Source of the DNA: Nocardia niigatensis NBRC 100131
GTDB lineage: Bacteria > Actinomycetota > Actinomycetes > Mycobacteriales > Mycobacteriaceae
Reading direction: 5' to 3'
DNA length: 64,000 bases
NCBI RefSeq assembly: GCF_000308655.1
Contig: NZ_BAGC01000002.1
Span: forward strand, 124,001-188,000
The position numbers and the translations under genes were made by a program. The first letter of the stretch is position 1, and each line of letters begins with the position of its first letter. This document shows positions 24,505-32,599 of this stretch, piece by piece. The notes beneath the pieces were generated by a model, which had not been told where the DNA came from, made no database searches, and saw only the letters and a program-made list of their open reading frames with translations.

Positions 24505-25502
24505 GCACGCCCGTCTCAGCGCCCGACACCGGCTCGGGTGCCGACTCCGCTGGTGTCGCGCGGCCCGTGGCGCTGACGCGGCCCGCACCACTGGGTGTGT
24601 GCCAGTCCGTCGAGTTCGACGATCTGGCCTGGGTGCGCGTCTACGACGCCAATGCGAAGGTCTGGCAGATCGACGGCCCCATGGCTCCGCGCCCGCCGCA
24701 GGGCGAAGGGGTGCGGCTGCTGAAGATCAAGTTCAAACCGCTCTTCAAGCACCTCGACCAGGCGGGGGCACACCAAATCGGTGTCACTCGGCTGGATACG
24801 ACCTGGGACGCGGCCGAGGTCGAGATGACGCTGAAGTTCATCGGCCGCACTCCCGGCGCCGCGCGGCGGGTGTTCCGCAACTGGCTCACCGGCTGGGACC
24901 CGCGCAACGAAATCCAGATGGCCTGGTTCACCTCGCAATTGGGCAACTGGTGGATCAACATGCGCCATCTCGAGACGATGAGCGACGACATGCCCGCGGG
25001 CAACCACCTCAGCTTCGAGATGAACTGGGCAGCCCGCGCGGATTTCCCTTGGTTCCGCAGTTTCGACAGCCGCTCGCCGGTGATGACTGCCGACAGTGCC
25101 GGTAACCTCGTGGACCCGATCAAGGCGACGCAACCGCATCTGGCCGCACCGAATGGCTTTATGCGCGTGACGAATTGGGGCGACCAGCCCGCATTCCCCA
25201 CACACCTGCTCCAGGGTCCGGGCGTGTTCACCCTCGGCGACAACGGCGGCAGCGGCACGGTCACCATCCCCGTACGGGCCGGACAGCTGGTGCACGTGAC
25301 CACCGACCCGGCGGTGCAGACCGTCACCGAGATCAACACCGGCGCGAACCTGTACCCGTCGATCACGGGCCGGTTCTCGCGGCCGGTTCCGGCCGCGCCG
25401 GGCGGCTACGAGATCCGTATCCCGATCTCTGTCACCGGATCTCAGCAGGGCGTCACCTCGGCGCTGACCCGGCTCACGCCGCTGCGCAGGTGGCCGCAAT
25501 GA
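24501..25502 (+). CDS. Distal tail-type minor tail protein with N-terminal DTGSGAD tag
   Basis: A 333-residue protein, ATG coupled to the tape-measure stop. Residues ~5-16 are [12 protein letters not shown], the same tag as in the repeats of the 32600 protein. The body contains '[20 protein letters not shown]', '[20 protein letters not shown]' and '[20 protein letters not shown]', consistent with the first minor tail protein (Dit-like hub) after the tape measure in actinophages. The C-terminal ~130 residues are beta-rich. Confidence 0.7.
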   Translation: MSTPVSAPDTGSGADSAGVARPVALTRPAPLGVCQSVEFDDLAWVRVYDANAKVWQIDGPMAPRPPQGEGVRLLKIKFKPLFKHLDQAGAHQIGVTRLDTTWDAAEVEMTLKFIGRTPGAARRVFRNWLTGWDPRNEIQMAWFTSQLGNWWINMRHLETMSDDMPAGNHLSFEMNWAARADFPWFRSFDSRSPVMTADSAGNLVDPIKATQPHLAAPNGFMRVTNWGDQPAFPTHLLQGPGVFTLGDNGGSGTVTIPVRAGQLVHVTTDPAVQTVTEINTGANLYPSITGRFSRPVPAAPGGYEIRIPISVTGSQQGVTSALTRLTPLRRWPQ

Positions 25503-27172
25503 CGCTGCCGGTGCCGGTCAACCTCACCACGGTCAACCCAGCGAGGATCTTCGACCAGGCCGACGCCGCGATCGCCGCGGCGCAACCCGACTACAGCACA
25601 CCGGCATACGTGGTGGAGATCCTCGACCGCAACGGCTATCCGCTGGGAGTCGCGGACGACTATCTGGACCTGGAGTGGGAGAACAACACGGTGCTGGGCA
25701 CCGCGACGCTGGTGCTCAAAGGCGACGATCCGTGGGCGCCACTGTGTGCGGCCTGCGACTACACCGTCGTCACGGTCCTGATCTACGACAACCAGGGCAA
25801 CAAGGTGTTCACCGGGTTCGTCCACGACTGCGATGACATCGACGAGAAGGGCATCGGCACCGTCACCGCGCAGCTGCAAGCGCACACGGCCTGGTTCCAA
25901 TCCTTTTGCGTGTACCCGAATTTCACGCTGCCCTGCATCCTGCAGGAGCCGAAAGAGGCGATATTCATCGGCCCGGCCTGCACCAATCTCAAGGAGATGT
26001 GGGCCGAGCAGATCGGCCGCTACGCAGTCACTCTCGGGTTGGTCGAGCTACTCGAGGAGATCCTCGATCCGCTCGCATGGCTACAGGGGATCGTCGAGGG
26101 CAACGAGCTGCCCGCAGTGGTCGTACCGCTGAACCCGCTCACCGACTCCTCGCCGTGGGTGGCGATCGTCGCGCGCATGGAGGAGATCGACACCCTCCAA
26201 CAGCCGGCCATCAAGGGCACCGGCGTGCTGCCGACCGCCGTGTTCTGGAAACCGGGCGACCCGCAGCCGTGCCCGCAGTGGTTCACGCTGAGTACGCCGT
26301 GCATCGTGATGGACTGCCAGGACTATTCGAACGTCACCGGTTTCGATGCGGGGTTCCTCACCGGGCTCATCGGTGAAACCGTCGCGCTCGCGGACACTGT
26401 TCTGGGCGAGATCATGCAGGTGATCGGCGTCCAGGCGGCCGAGCAGCAGCAGAACGATCCCAACGCCACCGACCCGTACGGAAACGGGCCGCTGGCAACA
26501 GCATTGGGTCTGCTGGCCAAACCGGCTTGGGTTGTTTTCGACGCTGACTCCAAGTACTCGGGCATCGAGAAGTGCAGGGTCACCAGTCATCATCCGCTGG
26601 CATGGAATCTCGTCGCCGGCGGGAAAAGTCCTACCTGGGTCAACAAGGGCATCGATTTTCTGCTCGAGCTGGCGCTTTCGGAATTGCTGGCCGTGCTGGG
26701 TGCATCCGGCATTGCCCCCGACATTTTGAGCGGTGTGTTCGACGACACGGTGCTCGCGTTCGAGCCCTTCCCTGATTTCGCCCGCCAGCACGAGCTCGGC
26801 AAGTTCGCGCGGCCCGAGAAGCTCATCGCCGCCGGCTCGCAGGCATTCACACCGTCGACTCTGGTCGCCGGTGCCCAAGGGCTGTACGACACAAGAGGTT
26901 TCCGCGCGATAGAGCTGACCATCACCGATCAGCGCCAGTACGTCTACGGGCGCGATTACGGCATCTACACACCGGTCAGTGTGATCAGACGCGGTCGCCT
27001 CTACACCGATTACGTCTCCAAGGTCGTCGGTAAGGACGATCGCACGACCCGCGCGTCCATCGTTGCTTCCGTCGGCGACGGGAAGGGCCAGGAGATGCCC
27101 ATGGTGCGCGCGTTCCGGTTCATCGACGGCGCCCAAAAGGCTTTGAACGCAGCCATGTTGGCGCAGAACTAG
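25499..27172 (+). CDS. Minor tail protein (Gp37/Tal-like)
   Basis: A 557-residue protein coupled to the previous gene through ATGA (25499). It has the recognisable N-terminal pattern of the siphovirus ReqiPepy6 Gp37-like family: 'VVEILDRNGYPLGVADDYLDLEWENN' with later 'VLIYDNQGNKVFTGFVHDCD'. Such proteins form the baseplate hub below Dit. The C-terminus has 'YVYGRDYGIYTPVSVIRRG'. Cys residues are frequent in the middle. Function beyond the baseplate is not visible. Confidence 0.8.
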   Translation: MTLPVPVNLTTVNPARIFDQADAAIAAAQPDYSTPAYVVEILDRNGYPLGVADDYLDLEWENNTVLGTATLVLKGDDPWAPLCAACDYTVVTVLIYDNQGNKVFTGFVHDCDDIDEKGIGTVTAQLQAHTAWFQSFCVYPNFTLPCILQEPKEAIFIGPACTNLKEMWAEQIGRYAVTLGLVELLEEILDPLAWLQGIVEGNELPAVVVPLNPLTDSSPWVAIVARMEEIDTLQQPAIKGTGVLPTAVFWKPGDPQPCPQWFTLSTPCIVMDCQDYSNVTGFDAGFLTGLIGETVALADTVLGEIMQVIGVQAAEQQQNDPNATDPYGNGPLATALGLLAKPAWVVFDADSKYSGIEKCRVTSHHPLAWNLVAGGKSPTWVNKGIDFLLELALSELLAVLGASGIAPDILSGVFDDTVLAFEPFPDFARQHELGKFARPEKLIAAGSQAFTPSTLVAGAQGLYDTRGFRAIELTITDQRQYVYGRDYGIYTPVSVIRRGRLYTDYVSKVVGKDDRTTRASIVASVGDGKGQEMPMVRAFRFIDGAQKALNAAMLAQN

Positions 27173-27197
27173 AGAGGACACGGCGATTACCAGCTTC

Positions 27198-28100
27198 ATG
27201 CAGAATCCCGATGGCAGCTACACCATCAACGCGCAGATCAACTGCCGCGACTTCGACAGCTTCCTCGAGACCGGCATCCTCACGATCATGATTACGCCGC
27301 TGGGCGGCAGCAGCAACATGCCGTTGGGGCTCAATGGCCAGCCAGGGATGCCGCCGCAGCTGACATGCAGCGTGACCGCCCTGTCCGCAGGTGCGACGCC
27401 CACGGCGATCCTCACCGAGACCGACCCGGGCGCGCCCGGTGTCTCCTCGACCTACAACCTCGCCCTTGGCCTGCCCGTCGGCAGTCCGGGCGCGGCGGGT
27501 GCGGCGGGCAGCATCCTGAACTCGTCGAGCTTCAGCAACAGCCCCGCCAATGGTCAAGTGCCGGTGTACAACTCGACGTCCGGGCTGTGTGCATGGGCGA
27601 CGATCTATCCGCCGGTCCCGCTGTTCGTGGTGCCGGGTTCGAACTTCACCGCGCTGTCGATGACCTCGGCGCAGGCCTCCGGCATCATCTGCGACTTCAC
27701 CATCCCCGCGCAGACCTTCCGGTACCGGCCGAGGGTGAACGGCGATCTCGAGGTGATCGGCGCGACCGGCATGCGGATCGACGCGCAGGTGATGATGGGA
27801 CTTGCGACGACCGCCGATGCCACAATCGCCAGCTCCGGCACCCAGGTCGCCTACGGCCGCGGGCCCGACCCATCGGTGGCCGGCACGTCGAATCCAGTGC
27901 ACGTGAGCATCACCCCGCTCTATGGCGTGGCGATGGCACCCACCGATACGAGTCCGGCGGTCGTGGTGGTGCCGACCGGATCGCCCGCGCAGACACCGGC
28001 GATGAAGCTGGTCGTATCGGCTGTCCGGCAGTACGGTTCGGCCGCTTGGACGACTACCCAAACCCTCGGCGAGCTTCGCGTGTACCTCGACGCGGTATAA
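27198..28100 (+). CDS. Minor tail protein
   Basis: A 300-residue beta-rich protein. The ATG at 27198 stands 19 bases after an AGAGAGGA site, too far; an ATT at 27186 in the same frame is at the ideal distance (7 bases) and would add M-T-S-F to the start, so an unusual ATT start is possible. Gly/Ala/Pro-rich segments near residues 70-110 (LGLPVGSPGAAGAAG) look like a collagen-like linker, followed by a beta-sandwich. Probably a baseplate or fibre part. Confidence 0.65.
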   Translation: MQNPDGSYTINAQINCRDFDSFLETGILTIMITPLGGSSNMPLGLNGQPGMPPQLTCSVTALSAGATPTAILTETDPGAPGVSSTYNLALGLPVGSPGAAGAAGSILNSSSFSNSPANGQVPVYNSTSGLCAWATIYPPVPLFVVPGSNFTALSMTSAQASGIICDFTIPAQTFRYRPRVNGDLEVIGATGMRIDAQVMMGLATTADATIASSGTQVAYGRGPDPSVAGTSNPVHVSITPLYGVAMAPTDTSPAVVVVPTGSPAQTPAMKLVVSAVRQYGSAAWTTTQTLGELRVYLDAV

Positions 28101-29519
28101 ATGCCCAGCTCACAATTCATGGCCGCCGCGGGGACAGCGCTCGGCGAGCTGGTGCTCGCCCGGGTGCTCTCAGCGGTCGCCGGGGTCGACATCAACGTGT
28201 TCGGTGTGGACCTGCATCCTTTCGCGGGCCTGCAAGCATGGGCGACGAACCTGGAAAACCAGGCATCGACGGCGCTCCAGAACGCGGGCACCATCGCCTC
28301 GGGCATCACCGGCGGCAGCAGCGACCCGACCAAGGTGGCCGGCACCGTCGGCGGCATCCAGAACAACATCGCCGCCAACTCCGCGGCCATCAGCGCACTG
28401 CAAACCCAGCAGCAACAGTCCCAGGTCGGCGGCGCATCGGTCACCGTCACGTTCCCCGGCACCCAGCTCGGCAACATCGGGCCCGGCTGGACTCTGGGCG
28501 GAATGTCGACCGCGCTGTGGGCCGAGGGCAACAACGTAGCCGGTATCCAACCGAATAACGCCTACGGCTCGGGCACCCGGTACGCGGTCAACACGACCAC
28601 GATGCTCACCGACGACCACTCCGTCACCATGGTCGCTGGCACCACCGGATCGACGCAGGCGATGACGTCGCTGATCGTGCGCGCCGCAGCGGACATGTCG
28701 AGTTTTGTCTACCTCAACGTATTCAGCAATCACGCCTATCTCGGATACGGGTCGTGGAATGGCAGTGCGTTCACCTTCCACGACTGGCCAGGGGCCAATA
28801 TCGCGATCAGCCTCGCGGTCGGTAACACTCTCACCCTCACCGCCTCAGGCCAGCAGTACACCGCGACCCTCAATGGCGCGACCCTGCTGGCGCACCTCGA
28901 CAGCGCGGGGCAGTTGACGGTCGGCTCGTCGAACCGCTCCGTAGGCATGCTCAGCCAGCAGACCGTCGACATCTTCGGATCCGCCTGGACCGGTTGGGAC
29001 ATCCAGAGTTTCGCCGCCGCGGACGTATCGTCACCGCCCACGATCGGCACCGGATGGTCGATCTACCAGAGCAACGCCGCCACGGCGTTCCCGGGCAGCA
29101 GCGGATGGACACCAGTCGGCGCAGGCACCTTCGACGCCATCCGCCAATACGCGAATGTCACGCTCACCGACGCCGGGCGCGGAATCGTCACCATCCAGAA
29201 AACCGGTTGGTACACAGTGACTTTCGCGGGCGCGTTCTCGGCTGCGACGCAGTTGACCGGCGCGGCCGGGCTGTATCTGCGGCCATCGGGCAGCTCGTCA
29301 TCGAGCGTGGTCCGCTGCGGCATGGTGATCCCCAACGGCGGCGGCTCGGACAACACCTACACCAGCGACGTGCAGACCGCGAACGTCGTCTATCTGCAAG
29401 CGGGCGACCAGATTTCGCCCGCACTCTTTGTCACCCACTCCGGCAGCCTCACCGGCTCCGCCAGCGCCGGATCCGGCTACCTGACCTATTTCGAGGGCGC
29501 GCTCGTCAGCGCCGCCTGA
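28101..29519 (+). CDS. Minor tail protein with C1q-like C-terminal domain
   Basis: A 472-residue protein starting right after the previous stop. The N-terminal ~110 residues are helical (NNIAANSAAISALQTQQQQ, a likely trimeric coiled coil), the middle is a beta-rich domain (residues ~115-300; TLTLTASGQQYTATLNG resembles lectin-like beta sandwiches), and the end (about 330-472; GWYTVTFAGAFSAATQLTGA... YLTYFEGALV) fits a C1q/TNF-like jelly roll. This is the layout of receptor-binding fibres, so it is a candidate for host recognition. Confidence 0.65.
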   Translation: MPSSQFMAAAGTALGELVLARVLSAVAGVDINVFGVDLHPFAGLQAWATNLENQASTALQNAGTIASGITGGSSDPTKVAGTVGGIQNNIAANSAAISALQTQQQQSQVGGASVTVTFPGTQLGNIGPGWTLGGMSTALWAEGNNVAGIQPNNAYGSGTRYAVNTTTMLTDDHSVTMVAGTTGSTQAMTSLIVRAAADMSSFVYLNVFSNHAYLGYGSWNGSAFTFHDWPGANIAISLAVGNTLTLTASGQQYTATLNGATLLAHLDSAGQLTVGSSNRSVGMLSQQTVDIFGSAWTGWDIQSFAAADVSSPPTIGTGWSIYQSNAATAFPGSSGWTPVGAGTFDAIRQYANVTLTDAGRGIVTIQKTGWYTVTFAGAFSAATQLTGAAGLYLRPSGSSSSSVVRCGMVIPNGGGSDNTYTSDVQTANVVYLQAGDQISPALFVTHSGSLTGSASAGSGYLTYFEGALVSAA

Positions 29520-29550
29520 CCGCACGAAACATCATAGAAAGGGCACTCCC

Positions 29551-29916
29551 ATGAGCGATCTCACCAACCTGGAACAGCAGATGTTCGCCGCGGTCCAGGC
29601 CGCGCTCGACCAGTGGGCACCGGAGCTGCATCTGTCCATCGTCCCGGCTGAGCCTGCGATCGAGGCCCTGGCGCAGGCAATCGTCACCAGCGCCGAGGAC
29701 GCCCTGCGCTCCGGCGCGATCACCACCGGCGCGGCCGGTATCGGCACCACGCTGGGCACCGCGGCCGGCGCGGCGCTGGGCACCGCGATCGGCGGCCCGG
29801 TCGGCACCGGCCTCGGCAGCACCGCGGGCGCGGCACTGGGCACCCTCATCGGCACCACCCTCGGCAGCGCGTTCACCTCGATCGCCGAGCAGTTCCTCAC
29901 CGCGGCGACCCAATGA
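29551..29916 (+). CDS. Glycine-zipper phage protein
   Basis: A 121-residue protein whose second half is a long stretch of small residues with GxxxG/AxxxG spacing (TLGTAAGAALGTAIGGPVGT and TAGAALGTLIGTTLGSAF), a glycine-zipper able to insert into membranes. AGAAAGG upstream gives a good start. It precedes the endolysin with an ATGA overlap and may assist lysis or be a tail tip protein; the evidence does not separate these. Confidence 0.55.
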   Translation: MSDLTNLEQQMFAAVQAALDQWAPELHLSIVPAEPAIEALAQAIVTSAEDALRSGAITTGAAGIGTTLGTAAGAALGTAIGGPVGTGLGSTAGAALGTLIGTTLGSAFTSIAEQFLTAATQ

Positions 29917-30788
29917 CGCTCTACGGGTTCGACATATCGAACAATCAGGGCCCGGGCCTGAGCCTCGCCGAGATCCAGCGCGAGGGCTTCGCCTGGTGCG
30001 AGATGAAAGTCTCCGAGGGCGACTACTTCGCCGATCCCGATTGGGCCGGATACAAGGCGCAGGCCGACGCGTGCGGAATGCCGATCATCGGCTACCACTA
30101 CGCGATCGCCTCCTGTGCGCCAGCGGCGCAGGTGGCGAAGTTCGCGGCCAACGGCGGCGGCAACGTGGTGATGATCGACTTCGAGGCCAACTCGGGCACT
30201 CTCACCGACTACTGGGACCTGGTCCGGGCCTTCAATGCCGTCGGAATCACGGTGGTGCTTTCCTATCTGCCCCAATGGTATTGGGAGCAGATCGGGAGCC
30301 CCGACCTCTCGCAGGTGCCGGGCCTGATCGCATCCGCGTACCCGAGTTCCTCGGCCGGATACGCGTCGGTCCTCTACCAGCAGGCCGGCGGCGACTCCGG
30401 CGAGGGATGGAACCCGTACGGCGGTGGATCGCCGGTGATGTGGCAGTTCACCGACTGCGCGCTCACCAATGGAACCACGTTGGACGCTAACGCTTTTCGC
30501 GGCAGCACGGCCGATCTGGTCGCGCTGCTCACTGGCCAACCCAGAGGAGGATTCATGGCCCTTTCCGATGCCGAACAGACCGAACTGCTCACCAAGGTGC
30601 GCGATATCTGGGACCAGCTCCGCGGGCCCGGCGGGACGGGCTGGCAGCAGCTGGGCAAGAACCCAGCCGGCCAGAACCTCAGCCCGGTCGACGGCGAGGC
30701 AGAACTGATCACCGAGGAAGGTGTCGTGCTGTCGATGGTGCGCCAGATCGCGGCCGACGTCGCGGAATTGAAGGGACAGAAGCCGTGA
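29913..30788 (+). CDS. Endolysin: GH25 muramidase with C-terminal wall-binding-type domain
   Basis: A 291-residue lysin. The N-terminal ~200 residues are a glycoside hydrolase 25 lysozyme: GFDISNNQG with Asp7, and MIDFEAN with Asp89 and Glu91 as catalytic acids, plus 'MWQFTDC' at the end of the barrel. After about residue 213 (MALSDAEQTELLTKVRDIWD...GWQQLGKN) comes a small helical domain seen in other actinophage lysins. It cuts the glycan backbone of peptidoglycan at the end of infection. Coupled with the genes on both sides. No signal peptide, so it depends on a holin. Confidence 0.9.
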   Translation: MTLYGFDISNNQGPGLSLAEIQREGFAWCEMKVSEGDYFADPDWAGYKAQADACGMPIIGYHYAIASCAPAAQVAKFAANGGGNVVMIDFEANSGTLTDYWDLVRAFNAVGITVVLSYLPQWYWEQIGSPDLSQVPGLIASAYPSSSAGYASVLYQQAGGDSGEGWNPYGGGSPVMWQFTDCALTNGTTLDANAFRGSTADLVALLTGQPRGGFMALSDAEQTELLTKVRDIWDQLRGPGGTGWQQLGKNPAGQNLSPVDGEAELITEEGVVLSMVRQIAADVAELKGQKP

Positions 30789-31090
30789 TCAAAATCGCCC
30801 CGTACTACAAGGCCGTCACCGCCGGTCTCGGTGAATTGGTCACCGCGACAACGGCTATCGTGTCGCTTCTGACACTCGTGTCCGACCAGTATCACGGCGT
30901 CGCGGTCGGCGCGTCGGTGCTGATCGGCGTGCTCGGCATCGCGAAACCGGCATATGTGTACCTCGTGGCGAACGAGCCGCTGGTCGACGACATCGATACC
31001 GCCGTCACGCAAGCCGCGCCAGTCGTGCAGCAGGTCGAACACGCCGCCGGCGCCCTCGCCCACGAGCTACCGGCCGGGGGTCCACAGTGA
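30785..31090 (+). CDS. Holin
   Basis: A 101-residue membrane protein directly coupled to the endolysin (GTG start overlapping its stop). Two transmembrane helices are visible (about residues 10-33 and 38-62), followed by a charged tail (VDDIDTAVTQAAPVVQQVEH). This is the usual form of actinophage holins, which permeabilise the membrane to release the lysin. Confidence 0.75.
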   Translation: MIKIAPYYKAVTAGLGELVTATTAIVSLLTLVSDQYHGVAVGASVLIGVLGIAKPAYVYLVANEPLVDDIDTAVTQAAPVVQQVEHAAGALAHELPAGGPQ

Positions 31091-31449
31091 GCGTGTGGAC
31101 CACCCTGTTCGACCTGGGCGCGGGTGGTGCAGGCGGCGCCATCCTGTCGGGTGTCGGTGGCCAGGCCATCGCCGCGCTTCGCCATCGCCGCCTCGATGAC
31201 GCGCAGGTCGACGTCCAGCACGCCACCGAGGCGCAGATCGTCTCGGGTATGCACAGCGGCCTGGCAAAGGCCCTCCAAGAGGACAACCGGGTGCTGCGGG
31301 GCGAGCTGCGGGAGGTCAAAACCCAGCTCGCCGGAGTCGAGCGCAAACTCGACGCGCTGGCCAGCGTCTGCGGCGACACCCTGCGCCATCTGGACGCACT
31401 CGGGGCGGACACGACGCCCTACCGTGCGGCACTGCGCGATTCGACATAG
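31087..31449 (+). CDS. Second small lysis-region protein (coiled coil)
   Basis: A 120-residue protein started by a GTG overlapping the holin stop. The first ~25 residues are Gly/Ala-rich and hydrophobic (FDLGAGGAGGAILSGVGG), possibly one membrane helix, and the rest is a coiled coil (EDNRVLRGELREVKTQLAGV). Such proteins often follow the holin in actinophages and may be a second holin or a membrane regulator of lysis timing; this is inference. Confidence 0.6.
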   Translation: MSVWTTLFDLGAGGAGGAILSGVGGQAIAALRHRRLDDAQVDVQHATEAQIVSGMHSGLAKALQEDNRVLRGELREVKTQLAGVERKLDALASVCGDTLRHLDALGADTTPYRAALRDST

Positions 31450-31452
31450 CCC

Positions 31453-31881
31453 ATGACCGCTATCGCCGTGGTCCGTGACGTGTTCGACGCGCTGGGCCGC
31501 ATGACCGTGTCGACGCCGATGTGGATCGACGATTCCCAGCTCGCCGATTATCAGCTCTACGGCTGGCGGCTCCCGTTCGGTGCGCCGGTCGCCCCGCTCA
31601 CCGCGGACCAGATCCCGACCATCACCATGTCGCCGAGCGATGTGCGCCCGTGGCAGCTGGATTGGTCGCAGTGGCTGACCGGCGGCGAGACGATCGCCTC
31701 ATCGCTGTGGATCCCCGGGAGCCAATCGCTGGGCTTGTCGAGCCAGTCGGCGACGCCCACCACCACGAAGACGTGGATCACCGCCTTCTCGGTCGGAACC
31801 GCTCTGGTCACCAACCGCATCACCTCGAGCGCCGGCCGCACCGACGACCAGTCGGTGAATGTCGTCGTACAGCAGCGCTGA
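31453..31881 (+). CDS. Phage hypothetical protein, beta-rich
   Basis: A 142-residue protein with its ATG three bases after the previous stop. Trp- and Thr-rich strands (ITMSPSDVRPWQLDWSQWL, SATPTTTKTWITAFSVGT) and an ending in VNVVVQQR suggest a virion beta-sandwich of the kind placed after the lysis genes. No specific family recognised. Confidence 0.55.
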   Translation: MTAIAVVRDVFDALGRMTVSTPMWIDDSQLADYQLYGWRLPFGAPVAPLTADQIPTITMSPSDVRPWQLDWSQWLTGGETIASSLWIPGSQSLGLSSQSATPTTTKTWITAFSVGTALVTNRITSSAGRTDDQSVNVVVQQR

Positions 31882-31925
31882 GCCGCTGAATCACTTTGTC
31901 ACGCAATGAAACAGGAGAATTTGTC

Positions 31926-32549
31926 ATGCCCGTAGCACACAGCTGGCTGCACATGGACGGCCGCCCGATCGAGGTCGACCGCTGGCAGACCGAGATGACG
32001 GTCGCGAAGTTCCACGCCGAGACCGTGCGCCAGGTCCAGCACGACCTCAACGGCGGCGTCGAGCCGATCTGGGAGGACTTCGCCCGCCACGGCGTGCAGC
32101 CCGACGATTGGGCGCACGAGGTCGGCAACCTCATGACCACCGCGGGGCTCAACCTGCTCACGCAGCTGTTCGAAGGGGCGGGCGGCAACGCCTTCAACCA
32201 CACCGATGCCATTGTGGGCGTAGGCAGTTCGTCCACCGCGGCCCTCGTCGGCGACACCGCACTCGGCGGCAACGGCAGCACGACCACCGCCTACTACCAG
32301 CAGGCCGACACCTCCTACCCCACCCAGTCCAACGGGCTCATCACCTGCTACTGCACGTTCGGCAGCGGTAATGCGAACTTCGCGTGGAACGAATGGTGCT
32401 TGGGCGACGGGTCGGGCGGCATCACGGCCGGTGGCACTCTGGCCTCCGTCGCGACCGGTGTGGTGATGATCAACCACAAGATCGCCTCGTTGGGCACCAA
32501 GACGTCCGGCGCGTCCTGGACGGCGCAGTGCACCATCACCGAGAGCTGA
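31926..32549 (+). CDS. Phage structural-type hypothetical protein
   Basis: A 207-residue protein with AACAGGAGAATTTGTC before the ATG. It begins with a helical part (RWQTEMTVAKFHAETVRQVQ) and continues as a Gly/Ser/Thr-rich beta domain with two Cys (ITCYCTFGSG), like minor tail or fibre accessory proteins. It shares with the next gene the late-operon context after lysis. Confidence 0.55.
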   Translation: MPVAHSWLHMDGRPIEVDRWQTEMTVAKFHAETVRQVQHDLNGGVEPIWEDFARHGVQPDDWAHEVGNLMTTAGLNLLTQLFEGAGGNAFNHTDAIVGVGSSSTAALVGDTALGGNGSTTTAYYQQADTSYPTQSNGLITCYCTFGSGNANFAWNEWCLGDGSGGITAGGTLASVATGVVMINHKIASLGTKTSGASWTAQCTITES

Positions 32550-32599
32550 ATCAGTCTCTCGCACAGTAGGTTTCGGTGACAGATTGAGGTGGTGGTCAT

